A stretch of 64,000 bases of DNA from Cheiracanthium punctorium. Its lineage: Eukaryota; Arthropoda; Arachnida; Araneae; Cheiracanthiidae. The notes beneath the pieces are model-generated. The model saw only the letters and a program-made list of their open reading frames with translations. It searched no databases and had not been told where the DNA came from. The DNA is taken from contig JAWZYV010014429.1 in the NCBI GenBank assembly GCA_038373885.1, positions 186,001 to 250,000 on the forward strand, given 5' to 3'. Made by a program: the position numbers and the translations under genes. Below, one piece after another: positions 33,419 to 44,949 of the stretch; within the stretch, counting starts at the first letter, position 1; the number at the start of each line of letters is the position of its first letter.

Positions 33419-35816
33419 TAGTAGGGGAGCCCGTGATGCTAATTGGGTAGTTACTCGAGCGTCGTCAGGACCAATTAGATTTTGTAGTTTAGATAATAAG
33501 AAGAATAAAAAGTTACATAATGTTTCCTTTCAGTGGTGGGGGAAGCGTATACAGACCTTCAAAGATGTAAAAAAAAACAGTTACATGGAGATACTCGAGC
33601 GCGTCAGATATTGATAGTTTAGATGCCCCAGCGTGTCTTTGATACCAAAAGTATGTTCATCTGCCGAATTGTGTGGTGGGGGTGGCCATCCGGAAGGGCA
33701 GAAAATAGAAAAAAATGTATTTGTCGAGCGCTTCAGATATTCAGAGGGGATGTTAAGTGATCCCTAAAAATGCTCCCATTCAAAAGACTGACGTTTCGGA
33801 AGTGACGCAAGCTCGTAGGGAATTTTTGAAAATGCAAAAGAAAATCTCCATATTGAAATACTCGAGCGTGTCAGATTTTGATAAAGAAGGTTTAGCTTGA
33901 TGTTCCAGTCATGGTAGCCTAAAATCTGACGATTATTTTGAGGGGTATCATTAATCTGACGGCTAGAAAAAAATTATGAATTTTTTTTTCAATGTCCATA
34001 AAATGTGACGAATAAAAGCACGTAAAATTATTTAAATATTTACACTTTAATTTATTTAGAAAATAATATAAAAATAAAATACATCTGTTGAAAAAATTAT
34101 TTTCAATCTTCGTCGTCATCCGAAGAATTATCATACTCCAAATCTAATAATTCAATTGGACCTCCAATATTGTCTGCAGTTTTCGTATCTGTAATAGGAA
34201 ATCGTTATAACCATTAACAAAATTTTATTGATTTCATGAATAACATGTTATCAAAGTATTAAAAAGAAATATACCTAAATCTGAAGTTTCGTCAATAACT
34301 GGTGTTGTGACATCTTCGTATGCATCAGGTAACTGATTGCCAATAAATCAAGCCATTTGAAATTTTCCATCCACATTTGTCCACCCGTAATCTGTTGGTG
34401 ACATGTCAATCATAGTTTTATTGTGTGCATTTCTCCACAAGCACACAATATACTTCGTTCGCAATAAGTGCTGCTGTAGCTCAGATTGGCAAGGAGGCAA
34501 GCAACAAGCATCGTATTTACGGACGTTCAGTGAGAAAGGCTGCGACGTATCTGACACTTTGTAGGTTTTATTAAAGATTTCTATTCTTGCAAGGTTGACA
34601 TTAGCTAATTTTTTCAAACCATACAAGTGGCAGATAAAAGATTGTAAAATGTCAAAAGAATCTTCTATATTATGATCCTCTGACCCTACATCGGCAAATG
34701 TCTTCTGAAAAACATTTGAACCCATAAAAATTTGCAGAGGTTTTTTTTTTTTTTTTTTGCCTCGTCTGTAAAGTGCCGATTGTAATCGCGTCCTGTTAGC
34801 GCGTGAAGAGCTGGTAGCGCTAGCGAAATTATTGGGCCGAGCTTAGCATAAAGAGCAGATACGTCAATATAACGGCGTGCATTGTGAACTCCAAGATCCA
34901 TCCATATTTTAACCGATGCTTGGAGATGTCCCATATTGACCAACATGATGACAACAATATCTGTGCCTGAAGTTCTGACTGTAACTGTGGAATCTTCTTT
35001 TATTTGACTTGCCAAAAATACAATTTTTGTATCTGCTTCTTCATGATCAGGACATGAAAGTTCATGGTCGATTGTTCAGGTAACTTTATTATCGGTAACT
35101 GAATATACATAACACATATCATGATTAAGATGAATTGTTTCGTTACTAATAATAGTAGCCATCTCCTGATCAGCTCAATGAATTAAAAACTTGACAAAAG
35201 CTTCTTTGAATTTGATATTTCTTAATTCTTTCTGAAAATTTGCTGTTCTTGTTTATTGAGGACCAAAGATGTAGAACTCCTTGTCATCAACACTAACTCG
35301 AAGAGCGTGCTCGTTATCTTTGATCGAGCTATTGTTGCACGCTCTAATCTTCATTGACGATCTTTATTGCTTTGGTTCGTATTTTTATTGCTTTGGATCG
35401 CATTTTTATTACTTCGGCTCGTGGAAATCGGCAGATTATATTTTTTTCGTGATTCTTGCATCATTTCCTTCAAAATAACAAAAATTCAACCGCGCTCGAG
35501 AATGTCCCGACAACGTTTTTCTTTTTACAATTTTGTAACCCTCCCACTCCCTTACGTTACATTCAAATCGTCAGATTTTCTGAATGTACACTTTTTAGCT
35601 AATAATTAACCTACCTTATCTTAATCTGACGCGCTTCAGTATTTCTGACGATCAATTTTTTTTACTAATCTGATGAGCTGCCCTAGACGCACGTCCCTAC
35701 ATACGCGACTTATATATGGTGGAGGTACTCAACATGATGCAAGGTACCCCCCCCCCCCCTAAGTTCATCTGACGCGCTCGAGTAAATCCCCAAAAACACC
35801 ATGGGCTCCCCTACTA
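33419..35816. mobile_element. 2.4-kb DNA transposon with subterminal motif arrays
   Basis: Perfect 14-bp terminal inverted repeats, TAGTAGGGGAGCCC, are flanked by TAA on both sides (33416-33418, 35817-35819), suggesting a 3-bp TAA duplication, as in PIF/Harbinger; a shorter TA reading is also possible. Both subterminal regions repeat a motif CTCGAGCGYGTCAGAT (or its inverse ATCTGACGCGCTCGAG), complete or in part, at 33453, 33593, 33721, 33860, 33922 and 33953, and at 35622, 35643, 35667 and 35767. Between them lies one damaged gene on the minus strand (34103-35240) and no recognisable DDE transposase. Confidence 0.85.
34103..35240 (-). pseudogene. Transposon-carried 'HEEADTK / ALHALTG' protein, broken, two exons
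   Basis: Read on the minus strand: I-K-F-K-E-A-F-V-K-F, then L-S-C-P-D-H-E-E-A-D-T-K-I (about 35050), S-G-T-D-I-V-V-I-M-L, L-P-A-L-H-A-L-T-G (about 34810), L-Y-G-L-K-K-L-A-N-V-N-L-A-R, C-L-P-P-C, and Y-G-W. Homologues common in arthropods usually have S-x-D-T-D-V in the second block and T-G-C-D in the third; here the first Asp is Gly and C-D is R-D. I do not know an established name or activity; the spaced acidic residues would suit a nuclease-like fold (inference). An 86-nt GT-AG intron (34274-34189) joins in frame to a last exon ending in acidic S-S-D-D-D-E-D and TGA. Breaks: in-frame stops near 35165, 35090 and 34345 and a frameshift at a homopolymer (34740-34758). Confidence 0.75.
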
Positions 35817-36639
35817 TAACGTAAACCAATTTTGTTTCATTCGAAACAGCCGAATACCTCTAAAGTACGCTTTGCAGAAGTGCACCCATAAAACATAATT
35901 TATTGAATTCTCTTGGGTACTCCTGTAAAAGAGCTATAAACCCTATATACACCAATTTCAATAGGGTAAATGTTACAGCACATAGGAATTACATATATCA
36001 GCGGTTCTCAACCTTTTAACGTCGAGTCTCCCCAACAAAAGCTAACTTAAGGTGGCGCCCCCCCCCTCACATTTTTCAGCATACATTCAGTTTTTTAATT
36101 TTCAACAATGAACATTTAGTCTAATTTTCTACAAAATAATGTTATCAGTAAAGTTTGAATGAACATTTTAAGGGGTCTCCTTACCTTTTGGACTACGAAA
36201 AAGTTGGGATTTTCCCCCTTTTTCGGTTATATTTATCTCATAAGGTAATAATGCCAGACAAACAATTTTTATTTACTATAATAAATCAAACATTGCATTT
36301 TCTAAAACTAATTTTAAAGTTATGAAACATTATTATAATTTTTTTTTAAAATAAATAAATCATTTAGGAAGTTTCTCGCAAATCAGATTTGTCGAGCTTT
36401 CTTGTGCGCAAATTCAGAAAAAAGTTTTGTTCAAAATAAGTACTTATTGGTTTTAAAATCATAAGTAATGTTCCAAAATTTAATCAAGCCTAAAAAAATA
36501 CACAAAAGTCATAAATTTCTATTTTTAACTATAGATTATATCATATTCCACATTTTTTTCTATATTTCAATATGAACATATCTCTATAAATAAAATTAAA
36601 CTTTCTGAAATAATACAAATTTAGGTTCAGTTTCCTGTC

Positions 36640-38129
36640 AATCTATAATAATAAAAATGAATGTTTGTAAATCTGTCTGTCTGTATGTGTGCGGTCTGTG
36701 AAAATTTGAATATATAAGCCCATGAGTCCGATAATGTGCACCTGAGCATCAGAATTTTAAAATTTTAATTACTTTTTTAATTATTAATTAAAAATCGTTT
36801 TCAGGATGCCATGCTCGGCGAGTTTCGGCAGCTTGATACTGTGAAACAAAATCGCATGCATTGAAAAACATGAAATGGCACGGAAATTTAGTCAGTTTTG
36901 CGCCAATCTATATCAATAAAAATGAATGTCTGAAAATCTGCATGCGTGCGATGTCCAGAAAAAACTACTGGACGCAGAACTCTGAAAATTCGAACATATG
37001 AGCCCATTCCTTCGGTAATGTACACCTGAGGCTCAGAATTTTGAAAATTTAATTACTTTTTAAATTATTAATTAAAAACCGATTTTCGATCGTCATGTTT
37101 GGAGAACTTTGGCCTCATGAAAAGATTTATGCTTGAAGTGAGTTGTAACCGCAAAAGTAAAAAACCGCTTTTTACGTTGCCATGCTTGGCGAGTTTCGCC
37201 CGAATGCTACTATAAAACAAATCGTTTGCATTTGAGAAACATGAAATGGCACGAAAATTTCATTAGGTTTACGCCAAATCTATCTATCTCTATAATAATA
37301 AAAATGAATGTTTGTAAATCTGTCTGTGTGCGGTCTCCAGACAAATCTACTGCACACAGAACTCTGAAAATTTGAATATATAAGCCCATGAATGCCGATA
37401 ATGTGCACCTGAGAATCAGAATTTTAAAATTTTAATTACTTTTTTTAATTATTAATTAAAAACCGTTCTAAAACGGAAATTTTCTTCTGTGATACGAATT
37501 TTGGGAGCAACCCGCTGTTCTGGGGTTTAAAACAGTTTAAAATTCGTATTCTACGCGTTAAATAGTTAAATTTGGCTGTTTGTTGCATCAATATGGAATG
37601 TTCTGGAAATCTCGGGTTTTATGGGTCGTAGGTCTTCGAAAACCTAATTTTTGGGACTTATTTTTGGCGCCAATTTTGGCGACATTTCGTCAAAACTCGC
37701 CAAGTTTGAAGATTTTTCTGTCCTTTGGCGCGTTTTTCCTAATGGGACCTTTTCATGAAATTTTTTATGGTACTTTCTATGGTATTTAATACGTTTAATG
37801 ACCTAACATTTCCTAATTTTAAGAAATTTAAATCGAAAATTGTGGATTTTACAAGATAATTTGCTTAATTGGATGAAATATTTAATAACTCCAGCAATTT
37901 TAATGCAAATTACACGATATTTCTGGGGGAAATATGTGACGGCCACGGCAGTGAGTTGTCTTTAGTGGTGAATTTGTAAGTTCGTACCTGAAACTCTGGA
38001 ACCATTATCTGCACATTCTGTTATACAATTGCGGCCTAGAGTACTAATATGGAGTTGCAGTTTACATGTCAGATTTTGTAAATCGCATAATTTAAGGGGT
38101 TCACGGGCAACGCCGTGCGGGACTGCTAG
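36640..38129 (+). mobile_element. Helitron-type sequences (one or more nested copies)
   Basis: Three 5'-end-like blocks read TCTATAATAATAAAAATGAA followed by TGTTTGTAAATCTGTCTGT (36641, a variant at 36907, and 37278). Each is followed by a CCCAT(G)A.TCC.ATAATGT.CACCTGAG block, so partial copies are nested or tandem. The 3' end has a hairpin CACGG-loop-CCGTG (38102-38116), then CTAG (38126-38129). No Rep/helicase gene is present. Confidence 0.7.
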
Positions 38130-40164
38130 TCTTATATAATAAAATCTGAGAGTAAACATTGTATGTAGCTATGTAGGTTTGTAGGCAAGTTTGTGACCAC
38201 CGATCTTTTTGCGCGCGTCTCTGGATCGCATTGCGCCGAGACGGTGGGTCGCAGACCCACCGAATTTTGCATACGGCTTCACTAGGACAGATCCTAACAC
38301 GCCTCGAAGCGATTTTTTCTAAATTCGAATTAGAAAATGTTTTATTTTATGTTTTGTCCTATTTTTAGCGATTTTTCTCGCTTAATACGTAATAACGCCG
38401 GTCATTACACTCGCAAGAAAACGAAATTTACATCATCGGATAGAGGAGAAAATTTTCTTTTAAAAATTGTTTGTTCGGACTGTGTAACATAATTTTCAGA
38501 TTTTGGGGAATTTTTCAAATAAAATTAAATTTGACGCTGACTTTCGTAAATTATTTTTAAAATTGCTGCATCTTGAATTCTATCCGTCACAACTTTTTTA
38601 TATTTTGTCAAATGACGGAGCATACAATTCGCCCGCTTTTAAAAGAAGAACGGAGGAAAAATATAAATTAAGAGATTTTTTACGAATTTTTAAGTAAAGA
38701 AGGATTTTCATTTCAATCGCAGCAGCTTAAAATTTCGGTATGATATCTTGCGGTTTGGTTGTCTTGGAGACAGTAACAATGATTAAAATTGCCAGTTGAA
38801 AAAAAATAAATAAAATTATTTAAAAATAACCGAGTTTTCACATGTGAAATGTGCGCCACTTTGACGTCACGAGTTTAAAACCCCTTTCGAAACTCAATCA
38901 GAATAACGGACTCACAAGCAAAACATACGCCGCGCATGAAATAGTTCTATATTTTACTTTACGTTGCCAGAAAAAGAATTGAATGCTGTTTTTTCACAAG
39001 TGAATTATCCAGCATTATTTTCAATTGAGATTTTAAACGGGTCACGTTTTCGAATCGCAAGAAATATATTGCGGTGTTAAACAGGGCCTGATTATGACCA
39101 ACAGGGGGCCCCGGGCATTGTTGAATTTTGGGGCCCGCCCGTCTATAAAATTTGTTTTATTTTTCATAATTTTTTTTATAGAAAAAGAACAACATTTGAA
39201 TTTGGGGGCTATTTCGAGCCGGAGGCCCCTGGGCAAAGTCCCGATTTGCCCCTGCGATAATAGGGCCCTGTTGCTAAATACGCCAATCTGACAAGAATTA
39301 TGCGTAAAAATTTATGGAGAGCTGATTTAGTGGCAACCATAAAGGGAAATGATTATCATTTATGCTAATGCATAAATTGCAAAGAATCACCAAAGTGTAA
39401 AAGACTACATTCGTGGCAAATATCTAAACCGTTTCTTTAAATTAAGCATTAACGGTTGCAAAACGAAAATATATTGTATGGGTATCAGTAAAAGATAGTA
39501 TAAGTAATAGTAAGTAGATATGCTAATGCAATATTGATCAAAGCACAATATACCGCATTAATAAATATTTCGTGAAACTAAGCCTTCTATTCATTCTTCA
39601 ACAACCGTCTTACATCACAGCTAACAAAATAGTAACTAAGTCTACGGCGCGTTAATATATCCCGCGGTAGTTTCAACAAAAAAGACTGTAACAGAACTTT
39701 CTTTTTTCTTGGAGATTCTGTTTTCTCACAAGAGTTATGATCACATTTTTTAGGAAAATTTTCTCTTCTTGCCTTGCGAAGAGCGGGTACACAACTATTT
39801 AATTATAAAATAAAACGGTCCTCCACATCATGTAGTATCTAAGGTATTAATGGCATAACTTAAATCTAAAAAAGAGTATGATGCAGAAATGAGACATTTT
39901 GAATATTAATAATTTTCACTGCGAACCGTCACGCTTTTCATTTCTAATTGCGAATGACACCCACATAGTTTTTTGCGTCATAATATTAACAATGGTCTCA
40001 GGTCAGTACTTATACTAACTTTACAAATTACTAATGAGTAACTTTACGCCAAGAGTCAAATAATTTTGCTTATTTTTAGATCCCAAATCACGGGAATCAA
40101 TTCGAACTATACATGTAAGAAAAAGTTTCGTTCCCTACCGTGCGGAGAACGGGTACGCAGCTAG
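38130..40164 (+). mobile_element. Second Helitron-type element, joined head to tail
   Basis: TCTTATATAATAAAATCTGA starts directly after the CTAG of the preceding Helitron. The 3' end carries hairpin CCGT-loop-ACGG (40138-40151) and CTAG at 40161-40164 followed by T. A weaker similar tail (GCGAAGAGCGGGTAC) lies at 39776. No protein-coding gene is recognised. A small hAT MITE is inserted at 39082. Confidence 0.65.
39082..39270. mobile_element. 189-bp hAT MITE inside the Helitron
   Basis: Ends CAGGGCCTGATTAT and its inverted partner ATAATAGGGCCCTG; flanks GTGTTAAA and TTGCTAAA match 6 of 8. The interior is GC-rich near both ends. Confidence 0.7.
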
Positions 40165-40182
40165 TATAATATATAACTCATG

Positions 40183-40266
40183 ACAAAAGTTTTATAGGAA
40201 AATATTAAATAGATTTTTTTTTATAATGCGCGCAATACTGAAATTTCACATTTTGAGAAAAATGAG
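40183..40266 (+). repeat. 84-bp block duplicated at 41123-41205
   Basis: ACAAAAGTTTTATAGGAAAA through GAGAAAAATGAG recurs nearly identically 0.94 kb away, in direct orientation. This copy lies in the hAT element, the other in the next element. Confidence 0.85.
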
Positions 40267-40926
40267 ATTAAATACATTACATGTTCTAAAATCGATTATT
40301 GTTAGATTTATTCTTCAAAAATTGAAAGCGATTCGAAAAGCGATGCAGCTGAAAAAAGCGGATTCAATGACACAGAGCAGATCATATCGCTCAGCGTTAT
40401 AAATATAAACAAAACATAGCTATTCTAGAATTTCCCTTTAAATTCTGTTTGCAGGATCAGGTGCTTGCACGTTTTTGCGGATATTTCGGATAATTGCAGG
40501 AATTTTAAATTCCGGTTTGTTTTAAAATACTCAGAATAGCGTGATAAATATATATATGTATTTTTTCAAAACATCCAAAATTTTGATATTTTAAAGGTAG
40601 GGAGACCTCTAAGCGAAAATGGATATGTTTTGGAGCTAAAATGAGAATAAATATGATAATTTTAAAAAAAAAAAAAACCATGCATCACTACTTGTTCTTA
40701 GGTTTTTCTCGCCCCGCCCCTGCAAATGCTCTGCGCCCCCTTAGGGGTCACACCCCATTGGTTGAGAAACGCTGACATACATAAATTTCTTAGTAATCTA
40801 TGCACATTTACGACAGTAAGAGCATGGCCGGACAGATAGAACATATGCATAAACTGAAATCATAAGCACTTTTCAGCTTTTGGGAAAGTGTTATAACACA
40901 TTAGAATCGCTAACAAAGTTAAGATA

Positions 40927-41600
40927 CAAGGTGTCTACCAAATTTCTGAAAGTCAATTTCCTGACTTTTTCCTGACTTTTGGGAGGTCCCGGGAAAAAAA
41001 TTCCTGACCAATGCATTTTACTTTGGGGAATTGCACAATGCCCTCACCCTTGTATTTATATTTGCATATTTTGTACAACTTCTTGAAATACAGGATTAAG
41101 CTTTCATACAGGATTAAGCTTCACAAAAGTTTTATAGGAAAATATTAAATAGATTTTTTTTATAATGCACGCAATACTGAAATTTCACATTTTGAGAAAA
41201 ATGAGTATTAAGAATTAAAAGAAACAGAAGTAGTCGCAATTTATGATAGAATTAACTAACTGTTCATGGAAAGACGGTCCTAACCCATAAGTTACCAAGT
41301 AAGATAATTTGTCTTTTACCCTCCCATCACGATTAATGAGCCCCCATTTTTCCCTCCTTATACAAACACATCGCTTGATGCTTTCGCGGTCCGAAAAATG
41401 CGTTGCAGTTACTTTCGGTTCCAGTTTGACAATTAAAGAGGAAGGGTAAAAAAAAGAATACGAAAAAAACTTGATTCTTTTGGTGAATTTTCCGGACCCA
41501 TTACCCAATTTCCCGGTTTTTTCCAGACTTTCCGGACCCATTTTCCAATTTCCCGGCTTTTTCCAGACTTTCCGGATTTTCCGGAGCGGTAGACACCCTG
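40927..41600. mobile_element. Inverted-repeat element with GTGTCTACC ends (hAT-like)
   Basis: CAAGGTGTCTACC and GGTAGACACCCTG are 13-bp inverted ends (12 of 13). Near the right end a 43-bp unit with TTTCCGGACCCAT and AATTTCCCGG is tandemly duplicated (41488-41575). I could not find a matching 8-bp flank. Confidence 0.65.
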
Positions 41601-42370
41601 AGATATCACGATAATTTCACAATGAAAAATTAAGTCAAACACAAAATTAGGGGAAAAACTGAGTGTGTTCAAGATTCTTTGACAGCACTGAAATTTTATA
41701 AGCACGTGCAATTAAATTAGTAACAACAATACAATAAATAAAATGTATCTTTCGTAATACTTAAAGCTGTAGCTCGATGGAAAACAAAAAAACCTGCTTT
41801 TGGTCTTGGTACACAAATTGTAATAAACTAATTGCACCACGGTTTCGAAAAAAATCAAGATGGTTCTTCATAAACTGCATTACACGCTGTAATAATCGAA
41901 AACCCTGCGCCTTTTGTGAAACTTTCAGAAAAAGTTCTCAAACATGGAACTACACTGCAAAATTTTTCTAAGAGTGACAAGTTTTGCAAAATTTTTCGAT
42001 TTTTTTTTCTAGAAGTTTCGTAACTGATACAGGTTTATCGTTTATTTCAGTATGCAGCACAGTCTGTAAAGAGACAGTCTCAAAATTTTGAACTGCCTGA
42101 CCTAGTTAGTTTATTTGTACTTATACACCAAAATCGCATGAATTTTTTCGAGTTGCACCATTCAAGAACTCCTGAGGGGTGGGGGAGAATAAAATAATTG
42201 AAAATGCACAGTCATCCTGGGGGCACCCCCCCCCCCTTTTTTAAATCTCCTGGCTACAGTACTGAACAGAAGCTTTATTTCATATATTTATTTGCAATTT
42301 GCACGTATTTGTTCAATTTAAAAAGGAATTCCACAAAGATCTGATGAAAAAAGAATAATTCCTCTCTTTT
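41601..42370. other. Intergenic sequence, no gene seen
   Basis: Contains a C-rich run (42228-42236) in a GGGGGCACCCCCC context that resembles a repeat end; not defined further. Confidence 0.45.
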
Positions 42371-42508
42371 TACTTTCCGAACATGTACCATGTAAGGAAA
42401 GTATTGTAATCATGAAAAAATTCGACTTCGAGATTTTGGTGTTTTTACACGTTTTGAGGGCTTCTGAATCCATTTATGCTATTTTTACGAGATGTATGTA
42501 TGTATGTT

Positions 42509-42566
<58 letters not shown>

Positions 42567-43610
42567 TTTGTGTGTATGTGAGTGAACACGATAGCTCCTG
42601 AACGGAGCATTTGATTGAGCTCAAATTGGATATATATGTCATAAACCACCGTCGCAAGACCGGTATTGATTTTGGTGTGTATAGGACTTATAGTTTTTCT
42701 ACAGGGCTACGACAAAGATTTCTTTTACATTATGGCCTATGGGGGGAATTTCTTGAAAGTGCGCTAGCGTTTAAACGGTAGATTCGATTGAGCTCAAATT
42801 GGGTATATATGTTATAAACCACCGTTGCAAGACCGGTATTGATTTTGGTGTGTATAGGACTCATAGTTTTTCTACAGGGCTACGACAAAGATTTCTTTTA
42901 CATTAAGGCCTATGGGGGGAATTTCTTGAAAGTGCGCTAGCGTTTAAACGGTAGATTCGATTGAGCTCAAATTGGGTATACATGTTATAAACCACCGTCG
43001 CAAGACCGGTATTGATTTTGGTGTGTATAGGACTTATAGTTTTTCTACAGGGCTACGACAAAGATTTCTTTTACATTATGGCCTATGGGGGGAATTTCTT
43101 GAAAGTGCGCTAGCGTTTAAACGGTAGATTCGATTGAGCTCAAATTGGGTATATATGTTATAAACCACCGTTGCAAGACCGGTATTGATTTTGGTGTGTA
43201 TAGGACTCATAGTTTTTCTACAGGGCTACGACAAAGATCTCTTTTACATTATGGCCTATGGGGGGAATTTCTTGAAAGTGCGCTAGAGTTTAAACGATAC
43301 ATTCGATTGAGCTCAAATTCGGTATACATGTTATAAACCACCATCCTAAGACCGGTATTGATTTTGGTGTGTATAGGACTTATAGTTCTCCTAAAGGGCT
43401 ACGGCAAAACTTTCTTTTATGTTATGGCATAATGGCATATGGGGAGAAATTCTTGAAAGTGCGCAAGCGTTTAAACGGTGCATTCGATTGAGTTTGAATT
43501 TGGTATATATGTTTGAATTATTCATCGATTAAAATTTATTTAAGTGCTTGGTAATGATCTTAATCGTAAGTGTTCGGAAAGTCGAGTGGAGTCACTCCAG
43601 ATTTTTTTTA
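42371..43610 (+). repeat. 173-bp-unit repeat family, copy D: clean tandem array
   Basis: Opens with ACTTTCCGAACATGTACCAT, then a (TG)n tract (42514-42557). The anchor GAGCTCAAATT recurs at 42617, 42790, 42963, 43136 and 43309 (exact spacing 173), with a more diverged unit at 43490 (181, due to an 8-bp insertion). Central units differ by only a few bases. Each unit contains AAGACCGGTATTGATTTTGG, TTTCTACAGGGCTACGACAA and GCGCTAGCGTTTAAACGGTA. It closes with GTTCGGAAAGTCGAGTGGAG at about 43570. Open frames across it are by-products. Confidence 0.92.
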
Positions 43611-44466
43611 AATTTGAAGTTCCTTTATAATTTTTTTTTTTTTAAACTTGAAACAAGACTAACTTCATATTGCGTTTTATGTAATGTTCATTAAATGATT
43701 TGTACTGAATGTTGTTACATTTATTAATGATCTGTATATGTACAAAAAAAAATGTTTATACCTCTTCAAATATTTATGTATTTCTTCAACACTTTTCGAA
43801 GGGTTTTGTGGGCAAGTAAATAAATTTCGAAATGAAATTTTGTGTTATATTGGCTGTCTTCCGAATTTTTATTTGTTTTCAGAAGTAGATGTGTTTTCAA
43901 AACCATTGGCCGCAACAGGTAATTTGAAAATGTGTTTACATTGTAGCAGACGCAATTAGAGCATGTTCAAATAATGGCTAACTTTGTCAATAGAAAATAG
44001 CTAGATTATTGCTTTTCAATTGTTTTTATGTCTAGACTTCAGAAAAATAGCTGAAGATTAGAGCTAATTAAAATAGTTTAAGGGCAATATTGAATGAAAA
44101 TTTAGAAATCTTTAAGCTGCTTTTTGCTAAAAATGAACATATTTCAGACAAATATAAACCTCACAAATAATTTTCTCTGCTGATCCTAAATTACAGCATA
44201 CACACACAACAGATTGTCGCTAAACTCGAATTATCTGTAGTTCCTCCACATAGATCGTAAAGAAGTGACGAATATTTTTATTTACGTCTCTTCCTGTGCA
44301 AGTTTTTGAATATACTGCGACTCAACAGCCATTCACCAAATCACAACGTGTTGGCGTGGCGTTACGTTTACCCACACATTGGGCTGTAATCTAGGAAAAC
44401 ATTTTTTTTTAGTGTAATACAGTGTTTTATGTACATATATATATATATATATATAGTATTAAATAT
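43611..44466. other. AT-rich sequence, no gene seen
   Basis: A (AT)n tract lies at 44436-44454, at the border of the next element. Confidence 0.5.
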
Positions 44467-44680
44467 CTAAACTTACGTAATATGGATATCCTATTAATCC
44501 ATCGAGTAAGCTTTTTTAGCTCTTATAGCTCTATTTTCTATTGCTACATAGATTTGTGTACAACATTTAAAGCCTGAGTCCCATTATTATTCTTGGTTTC
44601 GGATTTTTGTAATGCTATTTATGTTTTGTGTTTACCATTGCTCGATGGAATAATAGGATATCCGTATTACGTAAGTTTAG
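44467..44680. mobile_element. 214-bp MITE with 41-bp inverted repeats
   Basis: CTAAACTTACGTAATAYGGA continuing through ATATCCTATTA.TCCATCGAG forms both ends, with only about three mismatches. The loop is AT-rich. A related right flank makes superfamily assignment uncertain. Confidence 0.8.
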
Positions 44681-44949
44681 TTGTTTTACATTATCTGTAT
44701 ACTATTCTGCTTTATTATGCTGCAAAATGCGCTAATCCTTCAGAATATTTCTCTATTTTTAAACTGCCATTATGCATAAACAATAAAAATATCGCCAGTA
44801 TTTGGTAATAAATTATCATATGTATATGTATAGATACACATATATACACATACCTATATAAGGTAACTCCATACCTATGTAGGATAACTCCGTATCCGGA
44901 ATAGATGTCGACTTTCACCTCTTGTATTTCTTGTACGAGGGATGTTTTG

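Larger units (their letters stand above)
35999..40774. mobile_element. hAT-type element enlarged by nested Helitrons
   Basis: Ends CAGCGGTTCTCAACC and GGTTGAGAAACGCTG are 15-bp inverted repeats (14 of 15) of the familiar hAT type. The flanks ACATATAT (35991-35998) and ACATACAT (40775-40782) match 7 of 8, as expected for an 8-bp duplication. GC-rich subterminal sequence (GGTGGCGCCC; GCGCCCCCTTAGGGGTC) follows. No hAT transposase is visible. Helitron sequences occupy about 36640-40164. Confidence 0.8.

Noticed and set aside
42445..42657. Open frame with a (Thr-His)n tract
   Set aside because: It is a translation of the (TG)n microsatellite in repeat copy D.
43145..43336. Open frame repeated in the 173-bp array
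   Set aside because: The unit length 173 is not a multiple of 3, so the frame changes each unit; a by-product of the repeat.
42617..43500. CRISPR-like array
   Set aside because: Units are contiguous 173-bp tandem copies without unique spacers in an obviously eukaryotic sequence.
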